Shown here: piece after piece, positions 46,786 to 54,402 of the stretch
Layout of the letters: each line of letters starts with the position of its first letter
Position numbering within the stretch: position 1 is the stretch's first letter
From: Candidatus Obscuribacterales bacterium
Lineage (GTDB): Bacteria > Cyanobacteriota > Vampirovibrionia > Obscuribacterales > Obscuribacteraceae
Assembly: GCA_021732085.1 (NCBI GenBank)
Contig: JAKFVQ010000021.1
Span: forward strand, 306,055-370,054
Length of the DNA stretch: 64,000 nucleotides
Direction of reading: 5' to 3'
Made by a program: the position numbers and the translations under genes
Notes under the pieces: model-generated
Seen by the model: only the letters and a program-made list of their open reading frames with translations
Database searches by the model: none
What the model was told of the DNA's origin: nothing

Positions 46786-47508
46786 GTGATTACAAATACC
46801 GAGTTCGGAACCAATATAGAAGAGATTGCCGAAGGCATTTACCGGATCAATACTCCTGTGCCACCGCATGTGATACCGGATGGTTTTTCGTTCAATCAAT
46901 ATTTGATTGTCGATGATGAGCCTATGCTATTCCACACCGGGCCGCGCCGCATGTTCGGCTTGGTGCGCGAAGCAATTGAGGCAGTGATGCCCGTTGCGGA
47001 TTTGCGCTTCATCGGTTTGTCGCATGTCGAGTCGGACGAATGTGGATCGCTCAATGAATTCCTTTCGGTTGCGCCTACTGCGCAGCCGTTGTGCGGACGG
47101 ATCGCAGCGATGGTTTCAATTAACGACATGGCCGACCGCATGCCTCGCATTTTAGCTGATGGCGAGACGCTGCCGATCGGGCGCCATGTGCTGCGCTGGT
47201 TCGACACGCCGCACCTCCCGCACGGTTGGGAAACCGGATACATATTTGATGAGAAAACCAGCACGCTACTTTGCGGTGATATATTCACGCAGCCGGGCGC
47301 TGGGGAAAAGGCGCTAATCGAATCCGATATATTGGAGCCGAGTGAAGCGTTCCGGAAAAAGATGGATTATTTTTCTCATTCGCGCAACGCTGGGGATATG
47401 ATTCGCAGGCTCGCAGAAACTAAGCCGAAGAATTTGGCTTGCATGCACGGAAGTGCGTGGACGGGCGATGGCGAGACATTGTTGCTACGCCTCGCAACAG
47501 TTTTGTAA
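46786..47508 (+). CDS. Metallo-beta-lactamase-fold protein (ODP/FprA-like)
   Basis: The 240-residue product has the flavodiiron-type metal motif in SHVESDECG (HxExDxxG spacing), a later TPHLPHGWETG and CGDIFTQPG (metal Asp), and a C-terminal HGSAW. This set resembles the oxygen-reductase-like ODP subfamily of the beta-lactamase fold, without the flavodoxin domain, and a role in oxygen or NO sensing or reduction is possible. The GTG chosen has GGGAG five bases before it; the frame opens five codons earlier. A VOC gene follows 61 nt later on the same strand. Confidence 0.8.
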   Translation: MITNTEFGTNIEEIAEGIYRINTPVPPHVIPDGFSFNQYLIVDDEPMLFHTGPRRMFGLVREAIEAVMPVADLRFIGLSHVESDECGSLNEFLSVAPTAQPLCGRIAAMVSINDMADRMPRILADGETLPIGRHVLRWFDTPHLPHGWETGYIFDEKTSTLLCGDIFTQPGAGEKALIESDILEPSEAFRKKMDYFSHSRNAGDMIRRLAETKPKNLACMHGSAWTGDGETLLLRLATVL

Positions 47509-47569
47509 GGGGCAACTTTTTGTAGTCTCAACTCGCGATATACTATGACAGTTCCGGAGGGTTGCAGGA

Positions 47570-47962
47570 ATGTCAAAGGTTAGCAGATTCGAAATTTTCG
47601 TGGATGAGCCGGAAAGGGCAATGGCGTTCTATGCCGCAGTCTTCGGATGGAAGTTCGAGAAGTGGACTGGCCTGAATGATTACTGGATGGTAATGGCTGG
47701 TCCGCAAAACGAGTTCGGCATCAATGGTGGACTCACTCGCCGGCCCAAAGGGGGCTCGCCATCTGCAGGTTCGCCAGTGAATTCATATGTGTGCACCGTC
47801 AACGTTCAATCATTGGAGGGAACGATGAATCTCGTTCTTTCCAATGGTGGTTCCGTGATGAAAGAGAAAGTTGCGATTCGTGGCGTTGGCTGGATGGCGT
47901 ATTTCTATGATACTGAAGGAAACGGCTTTGGTATCATGCAGAATGATAATGCGGCTAATTGA
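47570..47962 (+). CDS. VOC/glyoxalase-superfamily protein
   Basis: The 130-residue product is a single vicinal-oxygen-chelate unit: an opening strand RFEIFVDEPERAMAFYAAVFGWKF, a centre with FGINGGL, and closing VGWMAYFYDTEGNGFGIMQ. Proteins of this length bind a metal and small ligands as dimers; the substrate is unknown. It follows the metallo-beta-lactamase-fold gene by 61 nt and has GGAGG about ten bases ahead of its ATG. Confidence 0.85.
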   Translation: MSKVSRFEIFVDEPERAMAFYAAVFGWKFEKWTGLNDYWMVMAGPQNEFGINGGLTRRPKGGSPSAGSPVNSYVCTVNVQSLEGTMNLVLSNGGSVMKEKVAIRGVGWMAYFYDTEGNGFGIMQNDNAAN

Positions 47963-48162
47963 TTGCGTACTATGATGCATGCGTTAGCGGTGACGCGTAG
48001 CATCTAGCATTGCGATTAGCGGCCGATGTGCCGGCGGTCCCAGCGTGGTACAGCCTGAATATTATTCCGCATTGATTGACGTATTCTACTGATTGCGATC
48101 TTGTGCTAGCTCTGTGTCGACGGGCGCGCAGCGCCACCTTGCGAACTGCAGTTTGTGATCGT

Positions 48163-49734
48163 TTAGCGGATGCGGGCGATTGCGAGATTGCGATAGAGAT
48201 GTTCGAAGGTGGAGACTTCCATCTTAACTAGTCCGCCACCGAGATTGGTGACACCGAACGATTCCTGCCCGGGTGCAGGCAGATTCGGCCAATGCTCGCG
48301 TTCGCTTTTGTGCCCGTTGTGTCCCCATGGATTGCGCAAGATTATCGTCTGGTCTTGCGCGTTGTATTGAATCACTGAAAATCCATGGTCCGGGATTACA
48401 TACTGCCGATCAGGGCTCGGTGCCTGTTGGCTGGTTGCCACCATCACATGAGCGCCATCGGAACCATGTTCTAGAAAATTCAGAATGTCTTCTTTTCCGC
48501 AGTTATCGAAATTGAGGTACGCTGTTTTCGATCCGGTGACGAGATTGAGTCCGCGCGTTATCGCTGGAATGTGCTTGCTGCCAGTCACAGCAGTTCGTGA
48601 ATTCAGAGGAAAAAGTTTGATTTCTGCGGCTTCGATTATGCGTGCCCACTCCGATGAGTCTTTTAGCTTCATGCTAGTGATATCACTTTTGGTGACCTGC
48701 ACGGGGCGATCCGGATCGCCCGGAAACAGTACCGTATAGCTGCCATCTCCGTTTGAGCTGATCATATTCGATATAACTTGTTGCCCGCGCGGAAATCGTG
48801 CAAACGCAGCCAGTGAGCATTCGAACCAGCAATTATCGTGTGGACCCTGCTCAACACCGGACGCCCCTCCGGCTGCCACGTCCGCCGTCTGCTCGGCTTG
48901 CACAAAGGCTGGATCCATTTTCCCTTGTACCAAATATGTCTGCAATTTCTCTGCGACTTTTCTTCCAGAGCCGGCAATATCATCCGGGCTGAAGGGATGC
49001 GTGCCCGGCAGTGACGGCAAATCATTCGTTGGACCCTTCACCGTCGAAGGTAAAGGCGTATAAATCGGCCCGCTTGTTGGCGTCGTTTCTCGATGCTTCG
49101 GTGAGTCTTCTTTTGCAAAGAAAAAATCGACGTTGATACCATCTGAATCGCATCCATCGGGCAATGGGTCAAGTGGCGAGGAATACGCGATCGCGTCGAC
49201 CAGTGATTTAGCTAGCTCGGGCGGAACGCCCGGTGTAGTCACTTGCACATTCGAAACGCAGCCGTCCGGCTGAATGTGGAAGCGAACATCGATATCGTAA
49301 CGGGTTCCGAACGGTGGATTCCAGCGCTCGCGAATTTTCTCGCGCATTGCTTGCGTGTAGCCATCGACGCCGGCGGCGTCTTCTCCATCAGCTGCTGGCG
49401 TCGTTTGGTTGATACCTTCGATTGCGCTGATTTTCAAGGCTGACTGCTTATTGATAATCGTATCGCCGCTACAGTCGGCTTCCCTTCGGATATCGCCGTT
49501 GCCACTGTTAGTTTCTGTTCTCGTGTGTGCCGACGGCTGCTGAATAGCATGTCTCAAAGATTTATTTCTATCAAACTTCCAACTGGGCGGATCGCCGATC
49601 CAAAGCGAACGTCGTCCATTCATTAAGTAATCTTGTGAAGCTTGCTTTGCTTCACTTTGTGCAGTCGAGCACAGGAGGGCCAGAGTGCTTGCGACGACAG
49701 CGGATTTCTTGGCGAAGAGCTTTTCTGTGTTCAT
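48163..49734 (-). CDS. Secreted TonB-C-like/calpain-like cysteine peptidase fusion
   Basis: The 523-residue product has a signal peptide (KKSAVVASTLALLCSTAQSEA). Residues about 124-207 resemble a TonB C-terminal/energy-transducing domain (YTQAMREKIRERWNPP, then VRFHIQPDGCVSNVQV). The C-terminal half reads like a calpain-type (C2) papain-fold protease: Gln296 in EQGPHDNCWF with Cys302, His450 in PDHGFSV and Asn468 in RNPWGHNG, which is the Q/C/H/N order. Calpain-like domains are scarce in bacteria. The TonB-like part is a substrate or envelope module in secreted proteins. The ribosome site is poor. It stands alone. Confidence 0.7.
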   Translation of the reverse strand: MNTEKLFAKKSAVVASTLALLCSTAQSEAKQASQDYLMNGRRSLWIGDPPSWKFDRNKSLRHAIQQPSAHTRTETNSGNGDIRREADCSGDTIINKQSALKISAIEGINQTTPAADGEDAAGVDGYTQAMREKIRERWNPPFGTRYDIDVRFHIQPDGCVSNVQVTTPGVPPELAKSLVDAIAYSSPLDPLPDGCDSDGINVDFFFAKEDSPKHRETTPTSGPIYTPLPSTVKGPTNDLPSLPGTHPFSPDDIAGSGRKVAEKLQTYLVQGKMDPAFVQAEQTADVAAGGASGVEQGPHDNCWFECSLAAFARFPRGQQVISNMISSNGDGSYTVLFPGDPDRPVQVTKSDITSMKLKDSSEWARIIEAAEIKLFPLNSRTAVTGSKHIPAITRGLNLVTGSKTAYLNFDNCGKEDILNFLEHGSDGAHVMVATSQQAPSPDRQYVIPDHGFSVIQYNAQDQTIILRNPWGHNGHKSEREHWPNLPAPGQESFGVTNLGGGLVKMEVSTFEHLYRNLAIARIR

Positions 49735-49876
49735 TTGCCGGACGGGATACCTTGGGACCGATAGTCAATAAATGGAGCAAACAAATAATGCCCATTGTAT
49801 CAGTGGCCGACAAGAATTCCGCCCAAGCGCGATGAGTCAAAATGTCAAAAATATAGTCGATACGCTTCTCCCCTTA

Positions 49877-50263
49877 CTAAGGCTGACGAAATGGGACGTC
49901 GTATCCGGGGGGCGGATTATCGACTAGTTGGTATAACTGGGCGCCGTCGACGCGGCGCATGTTGCGGTCCTCTAGGGCTCCGCATTCGCCTGATTGGTAT
50001 TCGCCTGGTTGCCAGCTTGGGCCGCTTGCAAGCAGAGAGCCCGGGCGGAACTCGCCGTGGTTGCGCACCTTCGGCTGGAATTGCATGCCGACAACAAGCA
50101 GAACGGACGTGACCGCGACCAGCACCCAAAGGCTGGCGGTGAGTTTGATTAGAAAATTCAGTTCCCCGAACAGGCTGAACTGTTCGTTCGGGCCGTTCAC
50201 ACGTAGAAACCTTTGTGAGGCTCTTCGAGTTCGAAATTTAGACAGCGTTGCGTATTGGCACAT
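49877..50263 (-). CDS. Single-pass membrane protein, unknown
   Basis: The product is about 128 residues, with one transmembrane helix near 39-61 (LIKLTASLWVLVAVTSVLLVV) and a Pro/Gly-rich polar tail outside it. The ATG chosen has GAGG six bases before it; the frame stays open for 66 codons upstream, but that part looks non-native. No family is recognised. It faces away from the secreted protein gene at 50530. Confidence 0.5.
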   Translation of the reverse strand: MCQYATLSKFRTRRASQRFLRVNGPNEQFSLFGELNFLIKLTASLWVLVAVTSVLLVVGMQFQPKVRNHGEFRPGSLLASGPSWQPGEYQSGECGALEDRNMRRVDGAQLYQLVDNPPPGYDVPFRQP

Positions 50264-50529
50264 AGTGACCTCGGGGATGAGCAAACGATCAAGTAGTAAG
50301 ATACGAACCCAACGATAATCTAGTGCAAACGATGTGCGATCCGCGTGAGATTTTCTGATGTCAGTCAAAACTTTCAGATTCTCCTCAAAAATGAACGATA
50401 GCATTCCCCCAGTCCACGGATCGGGGACCCCAGGCATTACGCCAGGTCTTTCGATATTCACAACGAAATGAATCGAACGCGATAGCGGAAGCCGCCATCT
50501 ACCTATGAATTACGGACCGAGAAAGTTCT

Positions 50530-51456
50530 ATGTATAAGTTCAAAGCAATTTCAATAGCAAACGGCTTAAGCGCCATCTTCTTGATCGGCTGCCCAGCCGC
50601 TCTCGGATTGGATTCCGCGCTGGTCGGAACCTGGACGGGAACGATTAAGACGCCGCAAGGTCCAGTCCCCGCCGTTTGGTCCATCAACCAACATGGCGTT
50701 TATAAGCTTCGCCTCAATGGCGGACAGGCTGGGCCGGATGATGAAGGTGAACTCGTCGCCGATTCTGGGCGCTGGCGCCGGCGTGGTGTGCGCGCAAACG
50801 AATCCGGCACGTACAGCCTCCCCGGAGCCGGACGCCTAATCACAATGGGCGCGGATGGAATGACTGAGTGGAAGTTGATGGGTATGACTTCACCTGTGGT
50901 GCATCCGCAAAAGACGGCGGCTTCATCGGGTTCAAGCAACTCACCGCTTGCCTCCGGATACAGCAACTCATCCTCATCGCGACCGGTGAATCCATTCAGC
51001 TCCAATTTCAGCACTGCCAATTCGCGCACTTCGAGCTCCGCACCCGTCTCTCCGCAGATCGCTAGCTCTGCATCATCCGCCCCTGCATTTGCTGCGTTCG
51101 GTGCTTATGCTCAGAATCAGCGCAAGCCCAATCCAACTCCGAATGCCGCTCCGCAACACGTCCCTGGCGCGTACGATCCACGCTGGAATCCGGCTAATTT
51201 TGCATCTCAAACCTCGCCACAAGACAACGGCTCTTACCAGGCTCCAGCGACGCGCGCATACAATCCGTATGCACCGCCGTCCAATAGTCGTCCACAGGGT
51301 CCGCCTGTGCCGGTCTCCGGAACTTTGCAAAGTCTCTTGTTTAACGACTTCCCGCTTCCAGCAACCGGTGATGAAGTCCAACAGTACGCATTGCCAGCGC
51401 TCGGCCGCGCCGCGTTGGGGCCCAAAAAGAAACGCGATTTCCGATTGATTTATTGA
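50530..51456 (+). CDS. Secreted beta-rich protein with Ser/Pro/Asn-rich tail
   Basis: The 308-residue product has a signal peptide (ANGLSAIFLIGCPAALG). Residues about 28-115 read as a small lipocalin-like beta barrel (LVGTWTGTIKTPQGPVPAVW, then SGRWRRRG, SGTYSLPG, TEWKLMG). The rest is disordered and rich in Ser, Pro, Asn and Gln. No enzyme motif is visible. The next TPR-like gene starts ten bases after its stop, so the two are likely co-transcribed. Confidence 0.6.
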   Translation: MYKFKAISIANGLSAIFLIGCPAALGLDSALVGTWTGTIKTPQGPVPAVWSINQHGVYKLRLNGGQAGPDDEGELVADSGRWRRRGVRANESGTYSLPGAGRLITMGADGMTEWKLMGMTSPVVHPQKTAASSGSSNSPLASGYSNSSSSRPVNPFSSNFSTANSRTSSSAPVSPQIASSASSAPAFAAFGAYAQNQRKPNPTPNAAPQHVPGAYDPRWNPANFASQTSPQDNGSYQAPATRAYNPYAPPSNSRPQGPPVPVSGTLQSLLFNDFPLPATGDEVQQYALPALGRAALGPKKKRDFRLIY

Positions 51457-51465
51457 GGCATGATG

Positions 51466-52341
51466 ATGAACGCCATAAAAGTATATGCCGCCGGGCACCG
51501 CACAAAGCGCATCCGCGAAGTTGGCATTTTTGCACTCCAAAGATTGCACAAATTTGGAGCTTGTAAATGCATCCCTACGAAATTGAAAGGACTGCTCGCA
51601 GCGATCATCGTGATCGCTGTTTCGAACATGCCGGCAGATGCCGACGATCGGCTTACGGAGATGGTAAAGGAAGCTCGCAGTGCGGAAGCCCAACGCGACT
51701 ACTCTAACGCTGGGATGCAGTATTATTCGATTTTGCAAAACGATATTATCGAACGTCACGCTAATGTGCCCAACGCAATCAAGTCCGGGCTCGCTCGTCG
51801 TGCTGCTGCGTGTTTAACCATTGCGGCGCGCAATGACATGGAGCGAATTAGCGATTACGAAGGCTGGGCGCATTCCGAGAACTTGAACATGCTTGAAAAG
51901 ACATGGGAGATTTTGCAAGGGATCGAGCCAAATAATCCGACCTGGTATTACTTGCGTTCGACGCGTGCATGTTCGCAGGGGCGCTATCACGATGCTCGTA
52001 CTTACTTGCAACAGAGCTTGCGCACGACTGGCGGGCAGCCGACAGTCCGGCAGAAATCGAAGGCGCTGCTTGCTCATATCAACAAATTTGCGGATCAAGA
52101 TCTTGCCAAGTTAAATCGCACCGATGCTTATTCGCTGCAGATGCTGATGTCCGGGCAACTTGATTTCCACACCGGAGTCGATCATTCTTCGCCAAGTTCC
52201 AGCGATGGCGGATGGAAGCCCGATACAATCTCAGATTCCGAACGTCGCGCTCGCGACGCAGAATCGCACGGCGACTACGGCGCCGCATCAAGGTTCCGCA
52301 GCGGCGGCACCACCGTTCAAGATGGCGGCAAGTATTGGTAG
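51466..52341 (+). CDS. TPR-like secreted or membrane-anchored protein
   Basis: The product is about 291 residues. A basic N-terminus leads into a hydrophobic signal or anchor near 42-58 (GLLAAIIVIAVSNMPADA), then TPR-like helices (AEAQRDYSNAGMQYYSILQ, NPTWYYLRSTRACSQGRY, DARTYLQQSLRTTGG), and a Ser/Gly-rich tail. Three ATGs lie in tandem; the third is best placed behind GAGG. It probably acts with the preceding beta-rich secreted protein. Confidence 0.6.
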   Translation: MNAIKVYAAGHRTKRIREVGIFALQRLHKFGACKCIPTKLKGLLAAIIVIAVSNMPADADDRLTEMVKEARSAEAQRDYSNAGMQYYSILQNDIIERHANVPNAIKSGLARRAAACLTIAARNDMERISDYEGWAHSENLNMLEKTWEILQGIEPNNPTWYYLRSTRACSQGRYHDARTYLQQSLRTTGGQPTVRQKSKALLAHINKFADQDLAKLNRTDAYSLQMLMSGQLDFHTGVDHSSPSSSDGGWKPDTISDSERRARDAESHGDYGAASRFRSGGTTVQDGGKYW

Positions 52342-52456
52342 AGTAAGCGCTGGTATATTGCTCCCTGACCGTTGCCGCATAGCTTAAGGCAAAGTGGATT
52401 TCGTCCTCATGATAATGTTGGGCTCAGCAATCGAGTGTCAGATTGGTGCTTCCAGT

Positions 52457-53110
52457 TTAGCGAACGTACTCAACACTGCGGATCTCGACAATTGCCGAGC
52501 ACTTTTTGCATTCACCAAATCCAGAAAACACAGATCCGTCCCCATCGAAGCAGTTGAATTTGCATTCACTACAAAAGGGACAGGTTGGCGCTTTGCTAGG
52601 ATAGCTAGTTACACACTGCCACCCTCGTCGTTCAAATGAAGACCGGTTCGCAAAGGGAATGGCGATTTGGATTGGCAGCCCAACATACTCATTCGTCAGT
52701 GCATCCATCAGTTTGGCTATTGAATCCGTCGACTCAACCGGTGCATACATGCAGCGATAGGCGAGAACTATGGAAGACTTAACTGTCTCCTCTTTCTCGA
52801 TACTTTCTCCGTTTCGCTGCCCATGAGCTTTCCAGCCTACAGTGAAAGGTTGTTCCTGGTACGCAGCCTTCAAGAATGATTCGATAGATGATTCCGACCC
52901 GATTTTGTATAAGGCAAGCCATGAGCTACCTTCAATACGCATCACGAGATCGGCGGAGGCTGACAATGCTCTGCCAAATTCATCAATCTCCGCATCGACC
53001 ACCTCGTGTCCAAGATGACAGTTTCGGCGCTTAGCATCAGCAAGATTAAAGTACGCTATCAGCCCTGGAATGAGGGGCTCGATGCTCTTTTGAAATTCTG
53101 CTTTGGACAT
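52457..53110 (-). CDS. Degenerate GGDEF-like domain protein with C-terminal zinc ribbon
   Basis: The 217-residue product has the outline of a GGDEF domain: an opening strand LIAYFNLADAKRRNCHLGHE, a helix EIDEFGRALSASADLVMRI, then EGSSW exactly where GGDEF would stand, followed by LALYKIG. The catalytic signature is lost, so it cannot be an ordinary diguanylate cyclase; ligand binding is possible. The C-terminal 45 residues hold four Cys (CPFCSECKFNC... CKKC) resembling a zinc ribbon. Its ATG is adjacent to the stop of the coiled-coil gene upstream, so the two are translationally linked. The GGDEF call is by eye and uncertain. Confidence 0.5.
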   Translation of the reverse strand: MSKAEFQKSIEPLIPGLIAYFNLADAKRRNCHLGHEVVDAEIDEFGRALSASADLVMRIEGSSWLALYKIGSESSIESFLKAAYQEQPFTVGWKAHGQRNGESIEKEETVKSSIVLAYRCMYAPVESTDSIAKLMDALTNEYVGLPIQIAIPFANRSSFERRGWQCVTSYPSKAPTCPFCSECKFNCFDGDGSVFSGFGECKKCSAIVEIRSVEYVR

Positions 53111-53800
53111 CTATTTCTTGCGCTTGGTCTCTTCGATCTGGCGGCGTTGCTTATCGACGCCCAGGCGCTGCAGGCGCAACTTACGATCCTGCCCATCGAA
53201 TTGAAGGCGCTGTTTATCGAGCGGCAAGCGTTGCAATTCTAGCTGGCGACTTTGCTCATCGATGGCTTGTCGCTGCTTATCTAGCCCCATGCGTTCTTGA
53301 TCAATGACCTGCCGTTGTTTGTCGATCGCCATTCGTTGCTCGTCTAGCGCGTGGCGCTGCTTATCGATCGCCATGCGTTGCTCGTCCAGTCCCTGGCGCG
53401 CTTTGTCGAGATTCATTCGCTGCTCGTCCAGTGGATGCTCTTTCTCTCGCAACTGTTGATATGCCTGATCGAGCAACAAACGCTTTTCGTATAATGATTG
53501 TTTTTGCTCATCGATCTTTTGGCGCGGCTCTTCCAAGACTAATCGCTTCTCTTCGAGGTCGCGCGATTGGTCTTCTATACCTCGGCGCTGCTCTTCGAGT
53601 GTCTTCAATTGCGTCTCGGGATCGCCAGCCGGGGCTTCCGCACTCTCTTTGGACGGTGCGGCGCCTTCGCCTGATGCTGGTTCGGCAGAAGCATTAGGAG
53701 CGGAACTGCACAATATAAGGAATAGGCTTCCGGCAAGACTCAAATTTCGAAGTCGTTGTGCAAACGACGACGCACCAGCATCAGTTTGAAAATTAGTCAT
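53111..53800 (-). CDS. Secreted coiled-coil repeat protein
   Basis: The 229-residue product has a signal peptide (LSLAGSLFLILCSSAPNASA) and an acidic linker. The rest is a continuous coiled coil built from seven-residue units of the type LDEQRMAIDKQR. Units repeat with near identity (LDEQRMAIDKQ appears more than once), suggesting duplication. GAGGAAA precedes the ATG. An envelope or periplasmic rod is likely. The following gene starts directly at its stop. Confidence 0.7.
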   Translation of the reverse strand: MTNFQTDAGASSFAQRLRNLSLAGSLFLILCSSAPNASAEPASGEGAAPSKESAEAPAGDPETQLKTLEEQRRGIEDQSRDLEEKRLVLEEPRQKIDEQKQSLYEKRLLLDQAYQQLREKEHPLDEQRMNLDKARQGLDEQRMAIDKQRHALDEQRMAIDKQRQVIDQERMGLDKQRQAIDEQSRQLELQRLPLDKQRLQFDGQDRKLRLQRLGVDKQRRQIEETKRKK

Positions 53801-54194
53801 TGTTCTTTCCTCTGCAAATTATTTTGCCGACGTTTTCCTTTGTGGATGGTTATTGGCTCATCGATTGATCTGACGAGCGCGGCTGGTCACCCCCAGAACT
53901 TCGTAAACATAGATGCCGGAGATACGCCGGCGGTCCCAAGAGCGCATGAGCAGTCAGGATGCGTGCCCTCCCATAGCACTGCCTTAATCGGCTGGGCTAT
54001 GGATTATAGCACTTGCGATTGACTAGTAAGCACAACTTGAACGACTCGCACCTGCTCGTATGTGAGATCGAAATCTATTCCTGATCTCAGATCTGAGTTC
54101 ATTTTAAGCGGATCCCGATCTCGCATACGAGATCAAGACGGTGCTTAAACACCATATATGAGATCGGCTTTGGTTAACGATGTCACCCCGCACC

Positions 54195-54246
54195 CGTCAT
54201 CGCCACGATTCCGTCATCGCGACGATCCAGTCATCGCGACGATCTA
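54195..54246 (+). repeat. 17-bp tandem repeat, three copies
   Basis: Three units of the type GTCATCGCGACGATCC lie head to tail with one or two base differences. No function is suggested by position beyond an intergenic setting upstream of nothing and downstream of the roadblock gene. Confidence 0.7.
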
Positions 54247-54302
54247 AAATCAGAGGATGCGCAGACGCCGAATGCGGCGGAAGCGTCCGCAGGAGCGATA
54301 AA

Positions 54303-54335
54303 TAAACGAAAAGGGCGACATCGCTGCCGCCCCTC
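54303..54335 (-). terminator. Terminator-like hairpin after the roadblock/LC7 gene
   Basis: On the minus strand GGGCG and CGCCC arms (54313-54332) are followed by TTTTCGTTTATTT. The stem is short, so this is a weak call, but the position, about 70 nt after the stop, is right. Confidence 0.4.
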
Positions 54336-54402
54336 CCATTGGTTTCTTTCCTTCGTCGTTACGTTTTTCGTCGCGACTTCGCGGTCGACCAGACTGCGCG
54401 CC

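Larger units (their letters stand above)
53801..54402. other. Intergenic region with short repeats
   Basis: This 600-nt gap holds no gene. It contains the inverted repeat GATCTCG-CATA-CGAGATC near 54122, a CTCAGATCTGAG palindrome near 54085, other TGAGATC copies, three 17-bp tandem units at 54195-54246 and a terminator-like hairpin near 54313-54332. Confidence 0.5.
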
